Below, one piece after another: positions 1 through 12,360 of a stretch of 64,000 nt of DNA; within the stretch, counting starts at the first letter, position 1; every line of letters starts with the position of its first letter. The translations under genes were made by a program, and so were the position numbers. The notes under the pieces are model-generated. The model did no database searches. It was not told the DNA's origin and was given only the letters and a program-made list of their open reading frames with translations. The stretch comes from Roseovarius faecimaris. Lineage in GTDB: Bacteria; Pseudomonadota; Alphaproteobacteria; Rhodobacterales; Rhodobacteraceae. The DNA lies in contig NZ_CP034348.1 in the NCBI RefSeq assembly GCF_009762325.1, positions 1,060,501 through 1,124,500 of the forward strand, given 5' to 3'.

Positions 1-1262
1 CGCGTGCGGTCAGACGATCGATCCGTTCATGGCAGGGTGCCATCGCCTTTACCGTGGAGGTGGCCGGACAGGCATGTGCGCAACCTGTGCAGCCTCCGGC
101 CCCGTGCCGCCCGGCAAAGACGGTGGGATTGGTCGCCCCGTCCAGTTCGGGCAGCGCGATAAGCATCGTTGTTTCGATCGGGCCTAGCCCTTGCGGCGAG
201 GCGGCCCATTGATCCAGTGTCTGGAACTCCAGCGGATGTGCCGCGATGTAGGGAATGTCAAGCGTTTTCAGTGCTTTGATGGCCGATTCATTGTCATTGT
301 AGGCTGGGCCGCCGACCAGTGAGAACCCGGTGAGCGACACCAGCGCGTCGATCCGGGGCGTTCCGTTTTCCAGAAAGAAGCTGTCAATCGCGGGCCGACC
401 GTCCAGCCCAGCGGCAAAAGCCGGGATCACGCGCATGCCGCGCGCCTCAAGGCTGCGGATCACCGCATCGTAATGCGCCGTGTCGCCCGAGAGCACATAG
501 CTGCGCATCATCAGTAGGCCAACCGTGGCCTTCGGATTGGCTGGAGCGGGCAGGGCGGCAAGATCGGTGGTCATCCGTCCCGGCCGATCCGTTTGCAGGT
601 CGGGGTGATACAGCCCGGTTTCAGGGTAGTCGAGCGGCGCCGCCGCCTTTACCCCGCGCCATGCCTCAACCCGCGCATAGCGCGAGATCAGGAACCGCAC
701 CATGGCGTCGATGTTGTCGTCTGACGCTCCCAGCCAGTATTGCATCGCCAGGAACCAGGCGCGCAGATCCTGCGCCTTGCCGGGGATGAGCCGCAGGATG
801 CGGGGCAGGCGACGCAGCAGCTTCATCTTGCGCGCGCCCTTCTCGACCGAGGGTTTGCCCGCACCGCGCAGCTTCTTCAAAAGCTTGCTGGTGCCGGATT
901 CCGGGGCCGACATGTCCAGTGTCCCCATCCGGGTCAGCCGCACGATGGAAGCATCTGCGATGATCCCCACCATGGCATCGCAGGTGTCGCGCCGCGCGTT
1001 CAGGTCGGGCAGGATCGCGTTGATATGCTCTTCGAGAAAGAGCAGCGTGATCAGGATGATGTCGCCTTCGGCAATCGCCCGGCGCGCGGCGTCCAGCGTA
1101 TCGGGGCACTCACCCCATTCGGCGGCCGCGTGCACGCTGAGGTTCAGGCCGGGAAAGTCTGCGGCGAGTTGATCGGCCACACGTGCGCATGGCCCTGCCG
1201 CGTGCGAATCCAGCGTCAGGATCACGATGTTGTAGGCGCGGGCGGCGCGAGGGGGGATCACA

Positions 1263-1273
<11 letters not shown>
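1..1273 (-). CDS. bchH: Magnesium chelatase subunit H, N-terminal part (runs off the window)
   Basis: Large porphyrin-binding subunit of Mg-chelatase, which with BchI and BchD inserts Mg2+ into protoporphyrin IX, the first committed step of bacteriochlorophyll synthesis. About 424 of an expected ~1190 residues are present. The reading frame is open from the ATG at 1273 to the window edge. It contains the stretch [20 protein letters not shown] followed by [22 protein letters not shown], typical of BchH, then a Cys-rich segment (GCTGCAHAC) before the edge. The start overlaps the end of bchB by 11 bp, as expected for translational coupling in bchFNBH. bchL and bchM would be expected further downstream, outside the window. 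Confidence 0.96.
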
Positions 1274-4569
<3,296 letters not shown>

Positions 4570-4626
4570 CAGTCCCCTCGCCAGCGGTCGTGTTCCCATT
4601 TCATGCTAGTGGCTGACGCGCAAAAC

Positions 4627-4644
4627 TGTCAATTAAAATTTACA
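4627..4644. promoter_or_regulatory. PpsR/CrtJ operator upstream of bchF
   Basis: TGTCAATTAAAATTTACA matches the TGT-N12-ACA consensus of the repressor PpsR/CrtJ exactly. It lies 58 bp upstream of the bchF start, where repressor binding would cover the promoter. PpsR is encoded at 5783-7216. Confidence 0.8.
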
Positions 4645-4662
4645 CATTGGGATTTTTGGAAA

Positions 4663-4680
4663 TGTCAATTTTGATAGGCA
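4663..4680. promoter_or_regulatory. Imperfect PpsR-like site upstream of bchF
   Basis: TGTCAATTTTGATAGGCA has the TGT half and GCA in place of ACA at N12 spacing. Its centre is 36 bp from the perfect bchF-side site, so it could support cooperative binding. This is inference from pattern only. Confidence 0.4.
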
Positions 4681-4796
4681 GCCGGAGATTCGCGCCCTAA
4701 AAGCTGAATCTGCCGGAAATATTTGTGATCAAAGTCATTTTCCAAAAGATTCTCCGGAGTGATATCAGGTGGTTGCAGTCACATTTGATATGTCCG

Positions 4797-4814
4797 TGTC
4801 AAGAAAAATTGACA
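4797..4814. promoter_or_regulatory. PpsR/CrtJ operator upstream of aerR
   Basis: TGTCAAGAAAAATTGACA is a perfect TGT-N12-ACA palindrome 98 bp before the aerR start codon. Its centre is 170 bp from the bchF-side perfect site; distant paired sites that loop are known for CrtJ in Rhodobacter. Confidence 0.75.
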
Positions 4815-4912
4815 ATGGGATCAATTGGTCGCACACTTGACGGAAAGCCAGACAGATCTATTTGAACCGCAATATGCGGTTGTTCTGAGCTTCCATGGGG
4901 AGACATGGGTGC

Positions 4913-5752
4913 ATGACTGACGTTGAGAAGAATTCCACCCAAGACCCTTCAAGCCCGAAGCGAAGCGGGGCTGGGCAGACAGACGCAAAGCGCCCGGCCA
5001 TAAGATTTCTTGTGGAGTCGGCGTTGAGGACAGTTGCCAAAACACGAGCCGAACGACAGCCGCGCAGCAAGGCCGAATGGGTCGCGCGCCTGGGCGAGGC
5101 GCTGATGTCCGAATCCGAAGTCGAACATCAGACCGTTGTTGCGTCGCTTATCGCGAGCGGGGCTTCTTCGAACGACATTTACCAATATTACATTCCCGAA
5201 GCCTCTCGTTTTCTGGGAGAGAAGTGGGTTCGGGACGAAGCCAGCTTTGTCGATGTCACCGTGGGCTCGGCACGCCTGCAGGCCCTTTTCCGGGACCGGA
5301 CCGAAGGGGACGCGTATGCGCATCTGTTGGATCGGAGCATACCGCTCGGGCAATCGGTGCTGATGGTGATCCCGGAATTCGAGCAGCACTCCCTTGGGGC
5401 CTTTGTGGCGGCCGACGGGTTACGGCGGCACGGGGTCTGGGTTCGCATGGCAATTGGGCTAAACAATGAAGAGTTGTGCAGACTGGTGTTTTCAAACCGA
5501 TTTTCGATGCTTGGGGTTACTTTAGCGACTTGGAAATCTGTTGAACATAGTGCAGAACTGATAGGGTATCTGCGGTCACATGCGGAAAATCTGCCGCCTA
5601 TCGTTGCGGGGGGGCGTGTGGTCGAAGACAGGAATTTGGTCGCGCAACGGTCAGGGGTGGATTTTGCGGTCAAATCTGTTCACGAGGCTGTCGAGCGCTG
5701 CGGCTTGGCAACCGTCGCCGAAAATCTGTCTCACATAGATGAGACGATTTGA
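4913..5752 (+). CDS. aerR: Cobalamin-binding-type PpsR antirepressor AerR/PpaA
   Basis: A regulator of photosynthesis gene expression that, in Rhodobacter, modulates PpsR/CrtJ activity through a B12- (AerR) or heme-binding (PpaA) domain. The 279-residue protein has a charged N-terminal third and a C-terminal B12-binding-like fold from about residue 155, with the segment MVIPEFEQHSLGAFVAADGL containing the conserved E-x-H-x-LG pattern. The ATG at 4913 has GGGGAGA about 9 nt upstream; upstream in-frame codons lack this. It lies between bchF and ppsR, the canonical place. Whether it binds cobalamin or heme cannot be decided from sequence alone. Confidence 0.88.
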   Translation: MTDVEKNSTQDPSSPKRSGAGQTDAKRPAIRFLVESALRTVAKTRAERQPRSKAEWVARLGEALMSESEVEHQTVVASLIASGASSNDIYQYYIPEASRFLGEKWVRDEASFVDVTVGSARLQALFRDRTEGDAYAHLLDRSIPLGQSVLMVIPEFEQHSLGAFVAADGLRRHGVWVRMAIGLNNEELCRLVFSNRFSMLGVTLATWKSVEHSAELIGYLRSHAENLPPIVAGGRVVEDRNLVAQRSGVDFAVKSVHEAVERCGLATVAENLSHIDETI

Positions 5753-5782
5753 TTGGGGTCGTGTTTGTAGCGGGGAAAGAAC

Positions 5783-7216
5783 GTGTCGAGCTTAGAGCCG
5801 AGAACGGATGCGCTGCGCGCCGGGGAATTGCCGGAAACTTCGAGCGTGGAACATCTTGTCGAACAGGCGTCCGATATTGCGATCATGATTGGGGCCGATG
5901 GAACTGTGGAGGGGATATCGGTAAATTCCGAGTGCCCGTCACTTGGCTGTCTTGATCATTGGATTGGCCGGGACTTTGACAGTTTTCTGACTGTCGAGAG
6001 CCGTGCGAAGTTCGCTGAACGTCGCCGTGCCCTTGAGGCCAAGCCGGACTCTGCGCCGCGCTCGGTGCAACTCAATCATGTGGACAATGCGGTCTGGGAG
6101 TTTCCCATTCGTTATACGTTGCACCGTGTGACCGGGCGCGACTCGTACCTGCTTTTCGGTCGCGACATGCAACCGATTGCCGATGTGCAGCAGCGACTGG
6201 TCGCAGAACAGACCTCGCGCGAGCGGGATCAGCAGAAAATTCGCCGTAATGAAACGTTCTTCAGGGTGGTGTTGGAAGCCTCCGAGACGCCGCTGATGCT
6301 TGTCGAGCCCGAAACCGGAAAAATCACCGATCTGAACAGTTCCGCGGCCCTTCTTTTCGGAACAAAGACCGATACGCTTGCGGGAACGTCTCTGGCGCAG
6401 GCGCTGGAGGGGCGGCGCAAGAGTGAGCTGATCGATAACCTTCAGGCCGCCGCCAGTGCCGAGGACGTCAAGGCCATCGAGGTGACAGCGCGCCGCAGCG
6501 GTCGCGATCTTGTCGTCTTCCCGCGTTACTTCCGCGCTGCGGGAGAGCTTGTCCTGCTCTGTCGTCTGACGCCCGTGGATGAGGCGGATGGGGCCGGGCC
6601 GGAGGCAGCCCAATCCCTGGCGACACTCTTCAATCTGGCAAGCGATGCGATCGTGCTGACTGATTCCAAGGGCATGATCCGCGATGCGAATGAAGCTTTC
6701 CTGATCCTGACGGATGCCGCGCAGTTGCGTGATGTGGTCAACAAACCCTTGTCGGATTTCCTGGCGCGCGGTGCGGTTGACATGAAGCTTGTGCTTGAAA
6801 ATACAAAGAAGAAGGGCAGGGTGCGCAGCTATGCGACGCAAGTGCTCAGCTCTGTCGGAACGCGCGCGAATGTGGATCTTGCCTCGACAAGGCTGTCGCG
6901 GCGCGGTGGGGATCTGGGCTTTGGCATGATCATCCGAGAGGTGGTGCCGAGCGACCTGATTGACGGTGATGCCAGTGCGACCCTGATGAGCGAAGAGGCG
7001 ATGAAAAGCGTGATGGACCTCGTCGGGACCGCCTCGCTCAAGTCGCTCGTTTCGGCCACCTCGGACGTGATCGAAAAGATGTGCATCGAGACGGCCATTC
7101 AGATGACCAACAATAACCGCGTCGCCGCTGCCGAGATGCTGGGTCTGTCGCGGCAGAGCCTCTATGTCAAACTCCGCAAGCATGGCCTTCTAGGCAATGA
7201 CGCGGACGACGAGTAA
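5783..7216 (+). CDS. ppsR: Redox-responsive photosynthesis repressor PpsR/CrtJ
   Basis: Transcriptional repressor of bch, crt and puc genes that binds TGT-N12-ACA under oxic conditions. The 477-residue protein has an N-terminal region, a long helical linker (about 130-155), two PAS domains (about 157-265 and 280-390) and a Fis-type helix-turn-helix at about 436-468 (NNNRVAAAEMLGLSRQSLYV). Cys260 (LVLLCRL) and Cys434 (IEKMCIE) correspond to the two redox-active cysteines described in Rhodobacter. It starts with GTG, with GGGGAAAG placed upstream. It follows aerR by 30 bp and precedes bchG. Confidence 0.96.
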   Translation: MSSLEPRTDALRAGELPETSSVEHLVEQASDIAIMIGADGTVEGISVNSECPSLGCLDHWIGRDFDSFLTVESRAKFAERRRALEAKPDSAPRSVQLNHVDNAVWEFPIRYTLHRVTGRDSYLLFGRDMQPIADVQQRLVAEQTSRERDQQKIRRNETFFRVVLEASETPLMLVEPETGKITDLNSSAALLFGTKTDTLAGTSLAQALEGRRKSELIDNLQAAASAEDVKAIEVTARRSGRDLVVFPRYFRAAGELVLLCRLTPVDEADGAGPEAAQSLATLFNLASDAIVLTDSKGMIRDANEAFLILTDAAQLRDVVNKPLSDFLARGAVDMKLVLENTKKKGRVRSYATQVLSSVGTRANVDLASTRLSRRGGDLGFGMIIREVVPSDLIDGDASATLMSEEAMKSVMDLVGTASLKSLVSATSDVIEKMCIETAIQMTNNNRVAAAEMLGLSRQSLYVKLRKHGLLGNDADDE

Positions 7217-7266
7217 CCCGCGGCGTTCTGCCCTTGTTGCGAAATAAAGCTTTCACGACTCGGAGT

Positions 7267-7284
7267 TGTATAGTTTAATTGACA
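7267..7284. promoter_or_regulatory. PpsR/CrtJ operator touching the bchG start
   Basis: TGTATAGTTTAATTGACA is a perfect TGT-N12-ACA site ending 2 bp before the bchG ATG at 7287. PpsR bound here would block the promoter or initiation region of bchG-bch2-bchP-idi. Confidence 0.75.
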
Positions 7285-7286
7285 CT

Positions 7287-8192
7287 ATGAGTGTCATGAC
7301 GAATTTACATTCCTCCCGGCGGGTTCCGCACCCGCGCGCGGTTCTGTCGCTAATCAAGCCTGTCACATGGTTCCCGCCGATCTGGGCGTATTTATGCGGC
7401 GTCATTTCGGTCGGCGTCCCGGTCTGGGAGTCTCCGGGGATGCTTGTCATCGGGATGATCCTAGCAGGACCGGTGGTATGCGGGATGAGCCAGGCAGCGA
7501 ATGACTGGTGTGACAGATATGTGGATGCCATCAACGAGCCAAACCGACCCATACCATCGGGGGCGATCCCGGGCCGGTGGGGGCTGTGGATCGCCATTGC
7601 GATGAGCGTACTCGCCCTTGGCCTGGGCTCTGTGCTTGGGCCCTGGGGGTTCGGGGCGACGGTCTTTGGTGTTGTGGCGGCCTGGATCTATTCTGCGGAA
7701 CCCTTTCGCCTCAAGCGATCCGGCCTTTGGGGGCCGGGGCTAGTCGGCCTCTGCTACGAAGGGTTGCCCTGGTTCACCGGGGCGGCGGTGATGGCGGCGG
7801 GTGCGCCGTCCTGGCCGGTAATCACCATCGCGGCCCTTTATGCAATCGGCGCGCATGGCATCATGACGCTCAATGATTTCAAGGCACTGGAAGGTGACCG
7901 GCAAACCGGCATTGCCTCTCTGCCTGTCACCCTTGGCCCGGAACGTGCCGCGCGGGTGGCGTGTTGGGTCATGGCGGTGCCTCAGGTCGTGGTGATTGCG
8001 GCGCTGATCCTCTGGGACCGCCCGCTGCATGCCATGGCAATCGCGGTGCTGCTGGCCGCGCAGTTCTGGGCGATGCGGGTGCTACTGACCGATCCGAAGG
8101 GCCGGGCGCCCTGGTACAACGCGACCGGCGTGATGTTCTACGTGACCGGCATGATGGTCGCCGCCTTTGCGCTGCGACATCTGGGAGGCTGA
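7287..8192 (+). CDS. bchG: Bacteriochlorophyll synthase (esterifying prenyltransferase)
   Basis: UbiA-family membrane enzyme that attaches geranylgeranyl or phytyl diphosphate to bacteriochlorophyllide a. The 301-residue protein has the first Asp-rich motif NDWCDRYVDAINEPNRPIPS and a second NDFKALEGDR, plus about eight hydrophobic segments. The start is ambiguous: ATG 7287 (MSVMTNLHSS) and ATG 7296 are both in frame and neither has a good Shine-Dalgarno, because the PpsR operator occupies that place. It is the first gene of bchG-bch2-bchP-idi. Confidence 0.96.
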   Translation: MSVMTNLHSSRRVPHPRAVLSLIKPVTWFPPIWAYLCGVISVGVPVWESPGMLVIGMILAGPVVCGMSQAANDWCDRYVDAINEPNRPIPSGAIPGRWGLWIAIAMSVLALGLGSVLGPWGFGATVFGVVAAWIYSAEPFRLKRSGLWGPGLVGLCYEGLPWFTGAAVMAAGAPSWPVITIAALYAIGAHGIMTLNDFKALEGDRQTGIASLPVTLGPERAARVACWVMAVPQVVVIAALILWDRPLHAMAIAVLLAAQFWAMRVLLTDPKGRAPWYNATGVMFYVTGMMVAAFALRHLGG

Positions 8193-8193
8193 C

Positions 8194-9483
8194 ATGAGTT
8201 TAGGCTGGATTTCGATCATACGGCTGGGGCTGGTACAGATGGCGCTGGGGGCTATCGTGGTGCTGACCACGTCAACGCTGAACCGGTTGATGGTGGTCGA
8301 GCTGGCCTTGCCGGCGGTCCTGCCCGGGCTGCTTGTTGCGTTGCATTACGGCATTCAGATCACCCGGCCGAACTGGGGCTATCGCTCGGATACGGGCGGG
8401 CACCGGACCCGTTGGATCATCGGGGGCATGGCTGTGCTGGCACTTGGCGCGCTTGGGGCGTCCGTGGGGGTCTTGCTATTCGAGACGAGTTTCTGGGCCG
8501 CGCTTTGTGTGTCGATTCTGGCCTATGCGCTGATCGGATTGGGGGTAGGGGCGTCGGGCACGTCGCTTCTGGCTCTGCTGGCCACGTCCACCGCACCGCA
8601 TCGGCGCGCGGCGGCCGCGACGATCACCTGGCTGATGATGATCTTTGGCATCGCCATGACAGCAGGCGTCTCTGGCGCATTCCTCGACCCGTATACGCCG
8701 ATGCGCCTGATGGAGGTTGTGGGCGTGGTGACAGGCACCGCGGTGCTGGTCACGGCGCTGGCGGTCTGGGGCATCGAACGTCGCTGCGCCGCAAGCGAAA
8801 CCCGCACAGAATCCACCCCCTTCCTCGAAGGGCTGCGCGAGGTCTGGGCCGAGCCTTCGGCGCGGAACTTCACGATTTTCGTTTTCCTGTCGATGACCGC
8901 CTATTTCATGCAGGAACTCATCCTGGAGCCCTATGCGGGCCTGGTGTTCGGCTTCACGCCCGGCCAGTCAACGAGCCTCAGCGGGGCGCAGAATGGCGGG
9001 GTCTTCCTGGGGATGCTGACCGTTGGTATTGCCGCCACCGGGTTGCGGTTCGGCAGCCTGCGCGCCTGGGTGATCGCCGGGTGTCTCGGCTCGGCCGCGA
9101 GCCTTGCGCTGATCAGCCTGCTCGGCGGGACCGCCGTTCCGGCAACTCTGACGCCCGCAGTGGTTTTACTGGGATTTTTCAATGGCATGTTTGCTGTTGC
9201 CGCCATTGGTTCAATGATGGCGCTCGCGTCGCGGGGCCGCGCTGAACGGGAAGGCACGCGGATGGGCCTCTGGGGCGCCGCGCAGGCGCTTGCGGCGGGC
9301 TTTGGCGGCCTGATCGGGGCGGCGGCCGTTGATGTGATGCGCGCCTTTGCAACGCAGGATGCGACCGCCTTTGGGGCGGTGTTTCTGGCCGAGGCCGCGC
9401 TTTTCGTGGTGGCCGCCGGGCTGGCGTTGCGGGTGATCGAACATAACAGGGGCGGCATACCCGCCGTCATACCGGGAGAATGA
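8194..9483 (+). CDS. bch2: PucC-family BCD transporter-like protein (ORF428/Bch2)
   Basis: Major-facilitator-type membrane protein of the bacteriochlorophyll delivery (PucC/LhaA/ORF428) family, thought to help assemble light-harvesting complexes rather than to export a solute. The 429-residue protein has about 12 hydrophobic segments and family segments such as NRLMVVELALPAVLPGLLVA and HYGIQITRPNWGYRSD. ATG 8194 follows GGGAGG by 5 nt, and the gene lies immediately after bchG. The stop overlaps the bchP start (ATGA). The position between bchG and bchP is that of R. capsulatus ORF428. Confidence 0.92.
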   Translation: MSLGWISIIRLGLVQMALGAIVVLTTSTLNRLMVVELALPAVLPGLLVALHYGIQITRPNWGYRSDTGGHRTRWIIGGMAVLALGALGASVGVLLFETSFWAALCVSILAYALIGLGVGASGTSLLALLATSTAPHRRAAAATITWLMMIFGIAMTAGVSGAFLDPYTPMRLMEVVGVVTGTAVLVTALAVWGIERRCAASETRTESTPFLEGLREVWAEPSARNFTIFVFLSMTAYFMQELILEPYAGLVFGFTPGQSTSLSGAQNGGVFLGMLTVGIAATGLRFGSLRAWVIAGCLGSAASLALISLLGGTAVPATLTPAVVLLGFFNGMFAVAAIGSMMALASRGRAEREGTRMGLWGAAQALAAGFGGLIGAAAVDVMRAFATQDATAFGAVFLAEAALFVVAAGLALRVIEHNRGGIPAVIPGE

Positions 9484-10664
9484 GGATGTATGATGTTGTC
9501 GTTGTAGGAGGGGGGCCATCGGGGGCCACGGCGGCGGAGCATCTGGCCCGCTCCGGGCACAAGGTGGCGATGATCGACCGGGCCGGACGGATCAAGCCGT
9601 GCGGTGGGGCCATACCGCCCCGACTGATCGCCGATTTCGACATTCCCGACAGCCAGCTTTGCGCACGGGTTACCACCGCAAGGATGATTTCACCCACCGG
9701 ACGGCAGGTGGATATCCCCATAGAAAACGGCTTTGTCGGGATGGTGGACCGCGAGCATTTCGATGAATTCCTGCGCACGCGCGCGGCCGCTGCGGGGGTG
9801 GAGCGCTTCACCGGCACCTTCACCTCGGTAGAGCGCAGCGATGACCGGACAGAGGTGCTTTATCGTGACAAGGCCAGCGGCGAGACGGAACGCCTTCGCA
9901 CAAGGCTGATCATCGGTGCCGATGGTGCGCGGTCAAACGTGGCCCGCGCGGAGGTGCCGGGCGGCGACCGAATTCCTTATGTCATCGCCTATCACGAAAT
10001 CATCGAAGCACCCGAGCCGACAGCGGCCTATGACCCCGAGCGCTGCGATGTGATCTATGACGGGCGTATCTCGCCCGATTTCTACGGCTGGGTGTTCCCG
10101 CATGGGCGCTCGGCCAGCGTCGGGATGGGCTCGATGATCCGCGACGTGGACCTCAAACAGGCCACCGCCGATCTGCGCGCGCAAAGCGGGCTGAGTGAGT
10201 GCAAGACAATCCGCCGGGAAGGCGCGCCGATCCCGCTCAAACCGCTGGACCGCTGGGACAATGGCCGCGATGTGGTGCTGGCGGGCGACGCGGCGGGCGT
10301 GGTGGCACCAAGCTCGGGCGAGGGAATTTATTATGCCATGGTCGGCGGAGAAGTGGCAGCGGCAGCGGCGTCGGCCTGTCTTGCCTCTGGGCGCGCGCGC
10401 GACCTGCGCCTTGCGCGGCAACTTTTCATGCGCGAGCACAAGACCGTGTTCCGGGTCCTGCAGAGCATGCAGAATGCGTATTACCGCTCGGATGAGCGGC
10501 GCGAGCGATTTGTCTCGCTGTGCCATGACATTGATGTGCAGCGCCTCACTTTCGAGGCCTACATGAACAAGAAGCTCGTCAAGGCACGCCCGATGGCGCA
10601 TTTGCGGATCGGGCTGAAAAACCTTGCGCATCTGACGCGCCTCGTTCGGGCGGAATACGTATGA
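9480..10664 (+). CDS. bchP: Geranylgeranyl diphosphate/bacteriochlorophyll reductase
   Basis: Flavoprotein that reduces the geranylgeranyl tail of bacteriochlorophyll to phytyl in three steps. The 394-residue protein opens with a Rossmann FAD motif (VVVVGGGPSGATAAEHLARS), has the family signature KPCGGAIPPR, a GADGARSNVAR segment, and the second FAD motif VVLAGDAAGVVAPSSGEGIY. The ATG at 9480 overlaps the bch2 stop; a second ATG at 9486 would remove two residues. The 3' end overlaps idi by 4 bp. Confidence 0.96.
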   Translation: MRMYDVVVVGGGPSGATAAEHLARSGHKVAMIDRAGRIKPCGGAIPPRLIADFDIPDSQLCARVTTARMISPTGRQVDIPIENGFVGMVDREHFDEFLRTRAAAAGVERFTGTFTSVERSDDRTEVLYRDKASGETERLRTRLIIGADGARSNVARAEVPGGDRIPYVIAYHEIIEAPEPTAAYDPERCDVIYDGRISPDFYGWVFPHGRSASVGMGSMIRDVDLKQATADLRAQSGLSECKTIRREGAPIPLKPLDRWDNGRDVVLAGDAAGVVAPSSGEGIYYAMVGGEVAAAAASACLASGRARDLRLARQLFMREHKTVFRVLQSMQNAYYRSDERRERFVSLCHDIDVQRLTFEAYMNKKLVKARPMAHLRIGLKNLAHLTRLVRAEYV

Positions 10665-11203
10665 CCGCGCTGATCCCGGCCTGGATCGGCGGCGACCTTG
10701 TCGCCGTTGAAAAGCTTGACGTGCACGAGCGCGGGTTGAAGCACAAGGCGGTGTCCGTCTTCGTGCTCAGCGGGACAAAGGTTCTCATCCAGCAGCGTGC
10801 GATGGGCAAGTATCACACGCCCGGGCTCTGGGCGAATACCTGCTGCACGCATCCGCATTGGGGTGAGCGGGCAGAAGATTGCGCCGTGCGGCGCCTGCAA
10901 GAGGAACTTGGGCTGACCGTGCCTCGGCTGAGTTACCGTGATCAGGTGGAGTATCGCGCCAATGTCGGAGGCGGGTTGACCGAGCATGAGCTGGTCGATG
11001 TGTTCGTCAGCCATGTGGCAGACCCCGTCACGGTGTCACCCAATCCCGATGAGGTGATGGACACGGCCTGGGTCGAGATGGAAGAGCTGCGGCGGCACAT
11101 ACTGGATGCCCCGGCGCGTTACACGCCCTGGCTCAAGATCTACATGTTAGAGCATGCCGATCAGATATTTGCAGGCAGTTCGGAGTTGCTCGGCGTCTAT
11201 TGA
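10661..11203 (+). CDS. idi: Isopentenyl-diphosphate delta-isomerase, type 1
   Basis: Interconverts isopentenyl and dimethylallyl diphosphate, feeding the prenyl tail of bacteriochlorophyll and carotenoids. The 180-residue protein has the active-site cysteine region LWANTCCTHPHWGE and a Nudix box GERAEDCAVRRLQEELGL, and Glu residues at EHELVDVF. It overlaps bchP (ATGA) and is the last gene of bchG-bch2-bchP-idi. No clear rho-independent terminator follows it. Confidence 0.96.
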   Translation: MTALIPAWIGGDLVAVEKLDVHERGLKHKAVSVFVLSGTKVLIQQRAMGKYHTPGLWANTCCTHPHWGERAEDCAVRRLQEELGLTVPRLSYRDQVEYRANVGGGLTEHELVDVFVSHVADPVTVSPNPDEVMDTAWVEMEELRRHILDAPARYTPWLKIYMLEHADQIFAGSSELLGVY

Positions 11204-11265
11204 TCTGTACGCCCGGCATCACTTTCCGGCTCGACATCCCGAGTTAGTCCGGCCTTAATGCGCCG

Positions 11266-12171
11266 ATGAGCAGCGAGGCAGGATCACGGCCCGGATGGGG
11301 GGTCTTCTGGATGGTCGTGACCGGCCTGCAATTCATTGGCGTGACCGCGCTGGTGAAGATGCTGGGCACGCGCATTCCCGCACCAGAAGCCGCGTTTTTG
11401 CGCTATGTGCTGGGGCTTGTCTTTCTGCTGCCCTTTCTCAAAAGCCTCATTCGTATTCGCATGGAGCGGGACACGTTCCTGTTGTTCTGCGCGCGGGGCG
11501 CGGCGCACACGATCGGCGTGGCGTTGTGGTTTTTCGGAATGGCGCGGATCCCCATCGCGGATGTGACCGCGCTGAACTATATGGCACCGGTTTATGTCAC
11601 GCTCGGTGCGGCGGTGTTTCTGGGGGAAAAGCTCGCCTTGCGACGTGTCTTGGCGGTTCTGGCGGCGCTTCTGGGCGCGCTGATCATCCTGCGCCCGGGC
11701 TTTCGAGAGATCGGCCCGGGGCATATCGCAATGGTGTTCACGGCGCTTGTCTTCGGCGCGTCCTACCTGCTGACCAAGCTGCTGACCGACCGCACCAGCC
11801 CCGGTGTCGTTGTCACCATGCTCTCTCTGACCGTGACAGTTGGCCTTGCACCGCTTGCGGCGATGAACTGGGTCACACCGACGCTTTATGAACTGGGTAT
11901 TCTGTTCTGCGTGGCGACCCTGGCCACGGGCGGGCATTACACGATGACACTCGCCTTCCGGGCGGCGCCGCTGGCCGTGACGCAGCCGGTGGCCTTTCTT
12001 CAGCTCGTCTGGGCAGTGCTGCTGGGCGCCGTGTTCTTTGCCGAGCCGATTGATCCTTGGGTGATCTTTGGCGGGATGCTGATTGTCGGGGCGGTCAGCT
12101 TTATCTCCTGGCGCGAGGCAAAGCTCAAACGCCGGGCGATCACGCCTGCTGTGCCTGAACCAAAGGTCTGA
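11266..12171 (+). CDS. EamA/DMT-family transporter
   Basis: Inner-membrane protein of the drug/metabolite transporter superfamily; substrate unknown. The 301 residues form about ten transmembrane helices as two EamA repeats (about 10-140 and 152-285), with a basic C-terminal tail. ATG 11266 gives a normal family length. It is separated from idi by 62 bp and points the same way, but nothing ties it to photosynthesis. A second, distantly related EamA protein is at 56542. Confidence 0.88.
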   Translation: MSSEAGSRPGWGVFWMVVTGLQFIGVTALVKMLGTRIPAPEAAFLRYVLGLVFLLPFLKSLIRIRMERDTFLLFCARGAAHTIGVALWFFGMARIPIADVTALNYMAPVYVTLGAAVFLGEKLALRRVLAVLAALLGALIILRPGFREIGPGHIAMVFTALVFGASYLLTKLLTDRTSPGVVVTMLSLTVTVGLAPLAAMNWVTPTLYELGILFCVATLATGGHYTMTLAFRAAPLAVTQPVAFLQLVWAVLLGAVFFAEPIDPWVIFGGMLIVGAVSFISWREAKLKRRAITPAVPEPKV

Positions 12172-12360
12172 CCGCGTCAGAACCAAACGCCAATGGGCCG
12201 CGTTTTTCACCCTGTATTCACGCTTGGGTTGAGACTGCATTGACCAAAATCACGCCAGGGGTGATGGTTCGCCCATGCCTGAGATTTGGCATAAGCGCCC
12301 GGAAATATGGTCCGCAAGCGCATCAGATAGATTACCAAATTGATTTTGTGGAGAAAATTT

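Larger units (their letters stand above)
4570..4912. promoter_or_regulatory. Divergent regulatory region between bchF and aerR
   Basis: This 343-bp AT-rich gap carries the start signals for the minus-strand bchFNBH operon and the plus-strand aerR-ppsR genes. It contains two perfect and one imperfect TGT-N12-ACA sites, listed separately. No open frame in it looks like a gene. Confidence 0.8.

Noticed and set aside
4721-4734. Possible FNR half-site (GATCAAA) in the bchF/aerR region
   Set aside because: Only one ATCAA half matches, with no TTGAT at the correct spacing.
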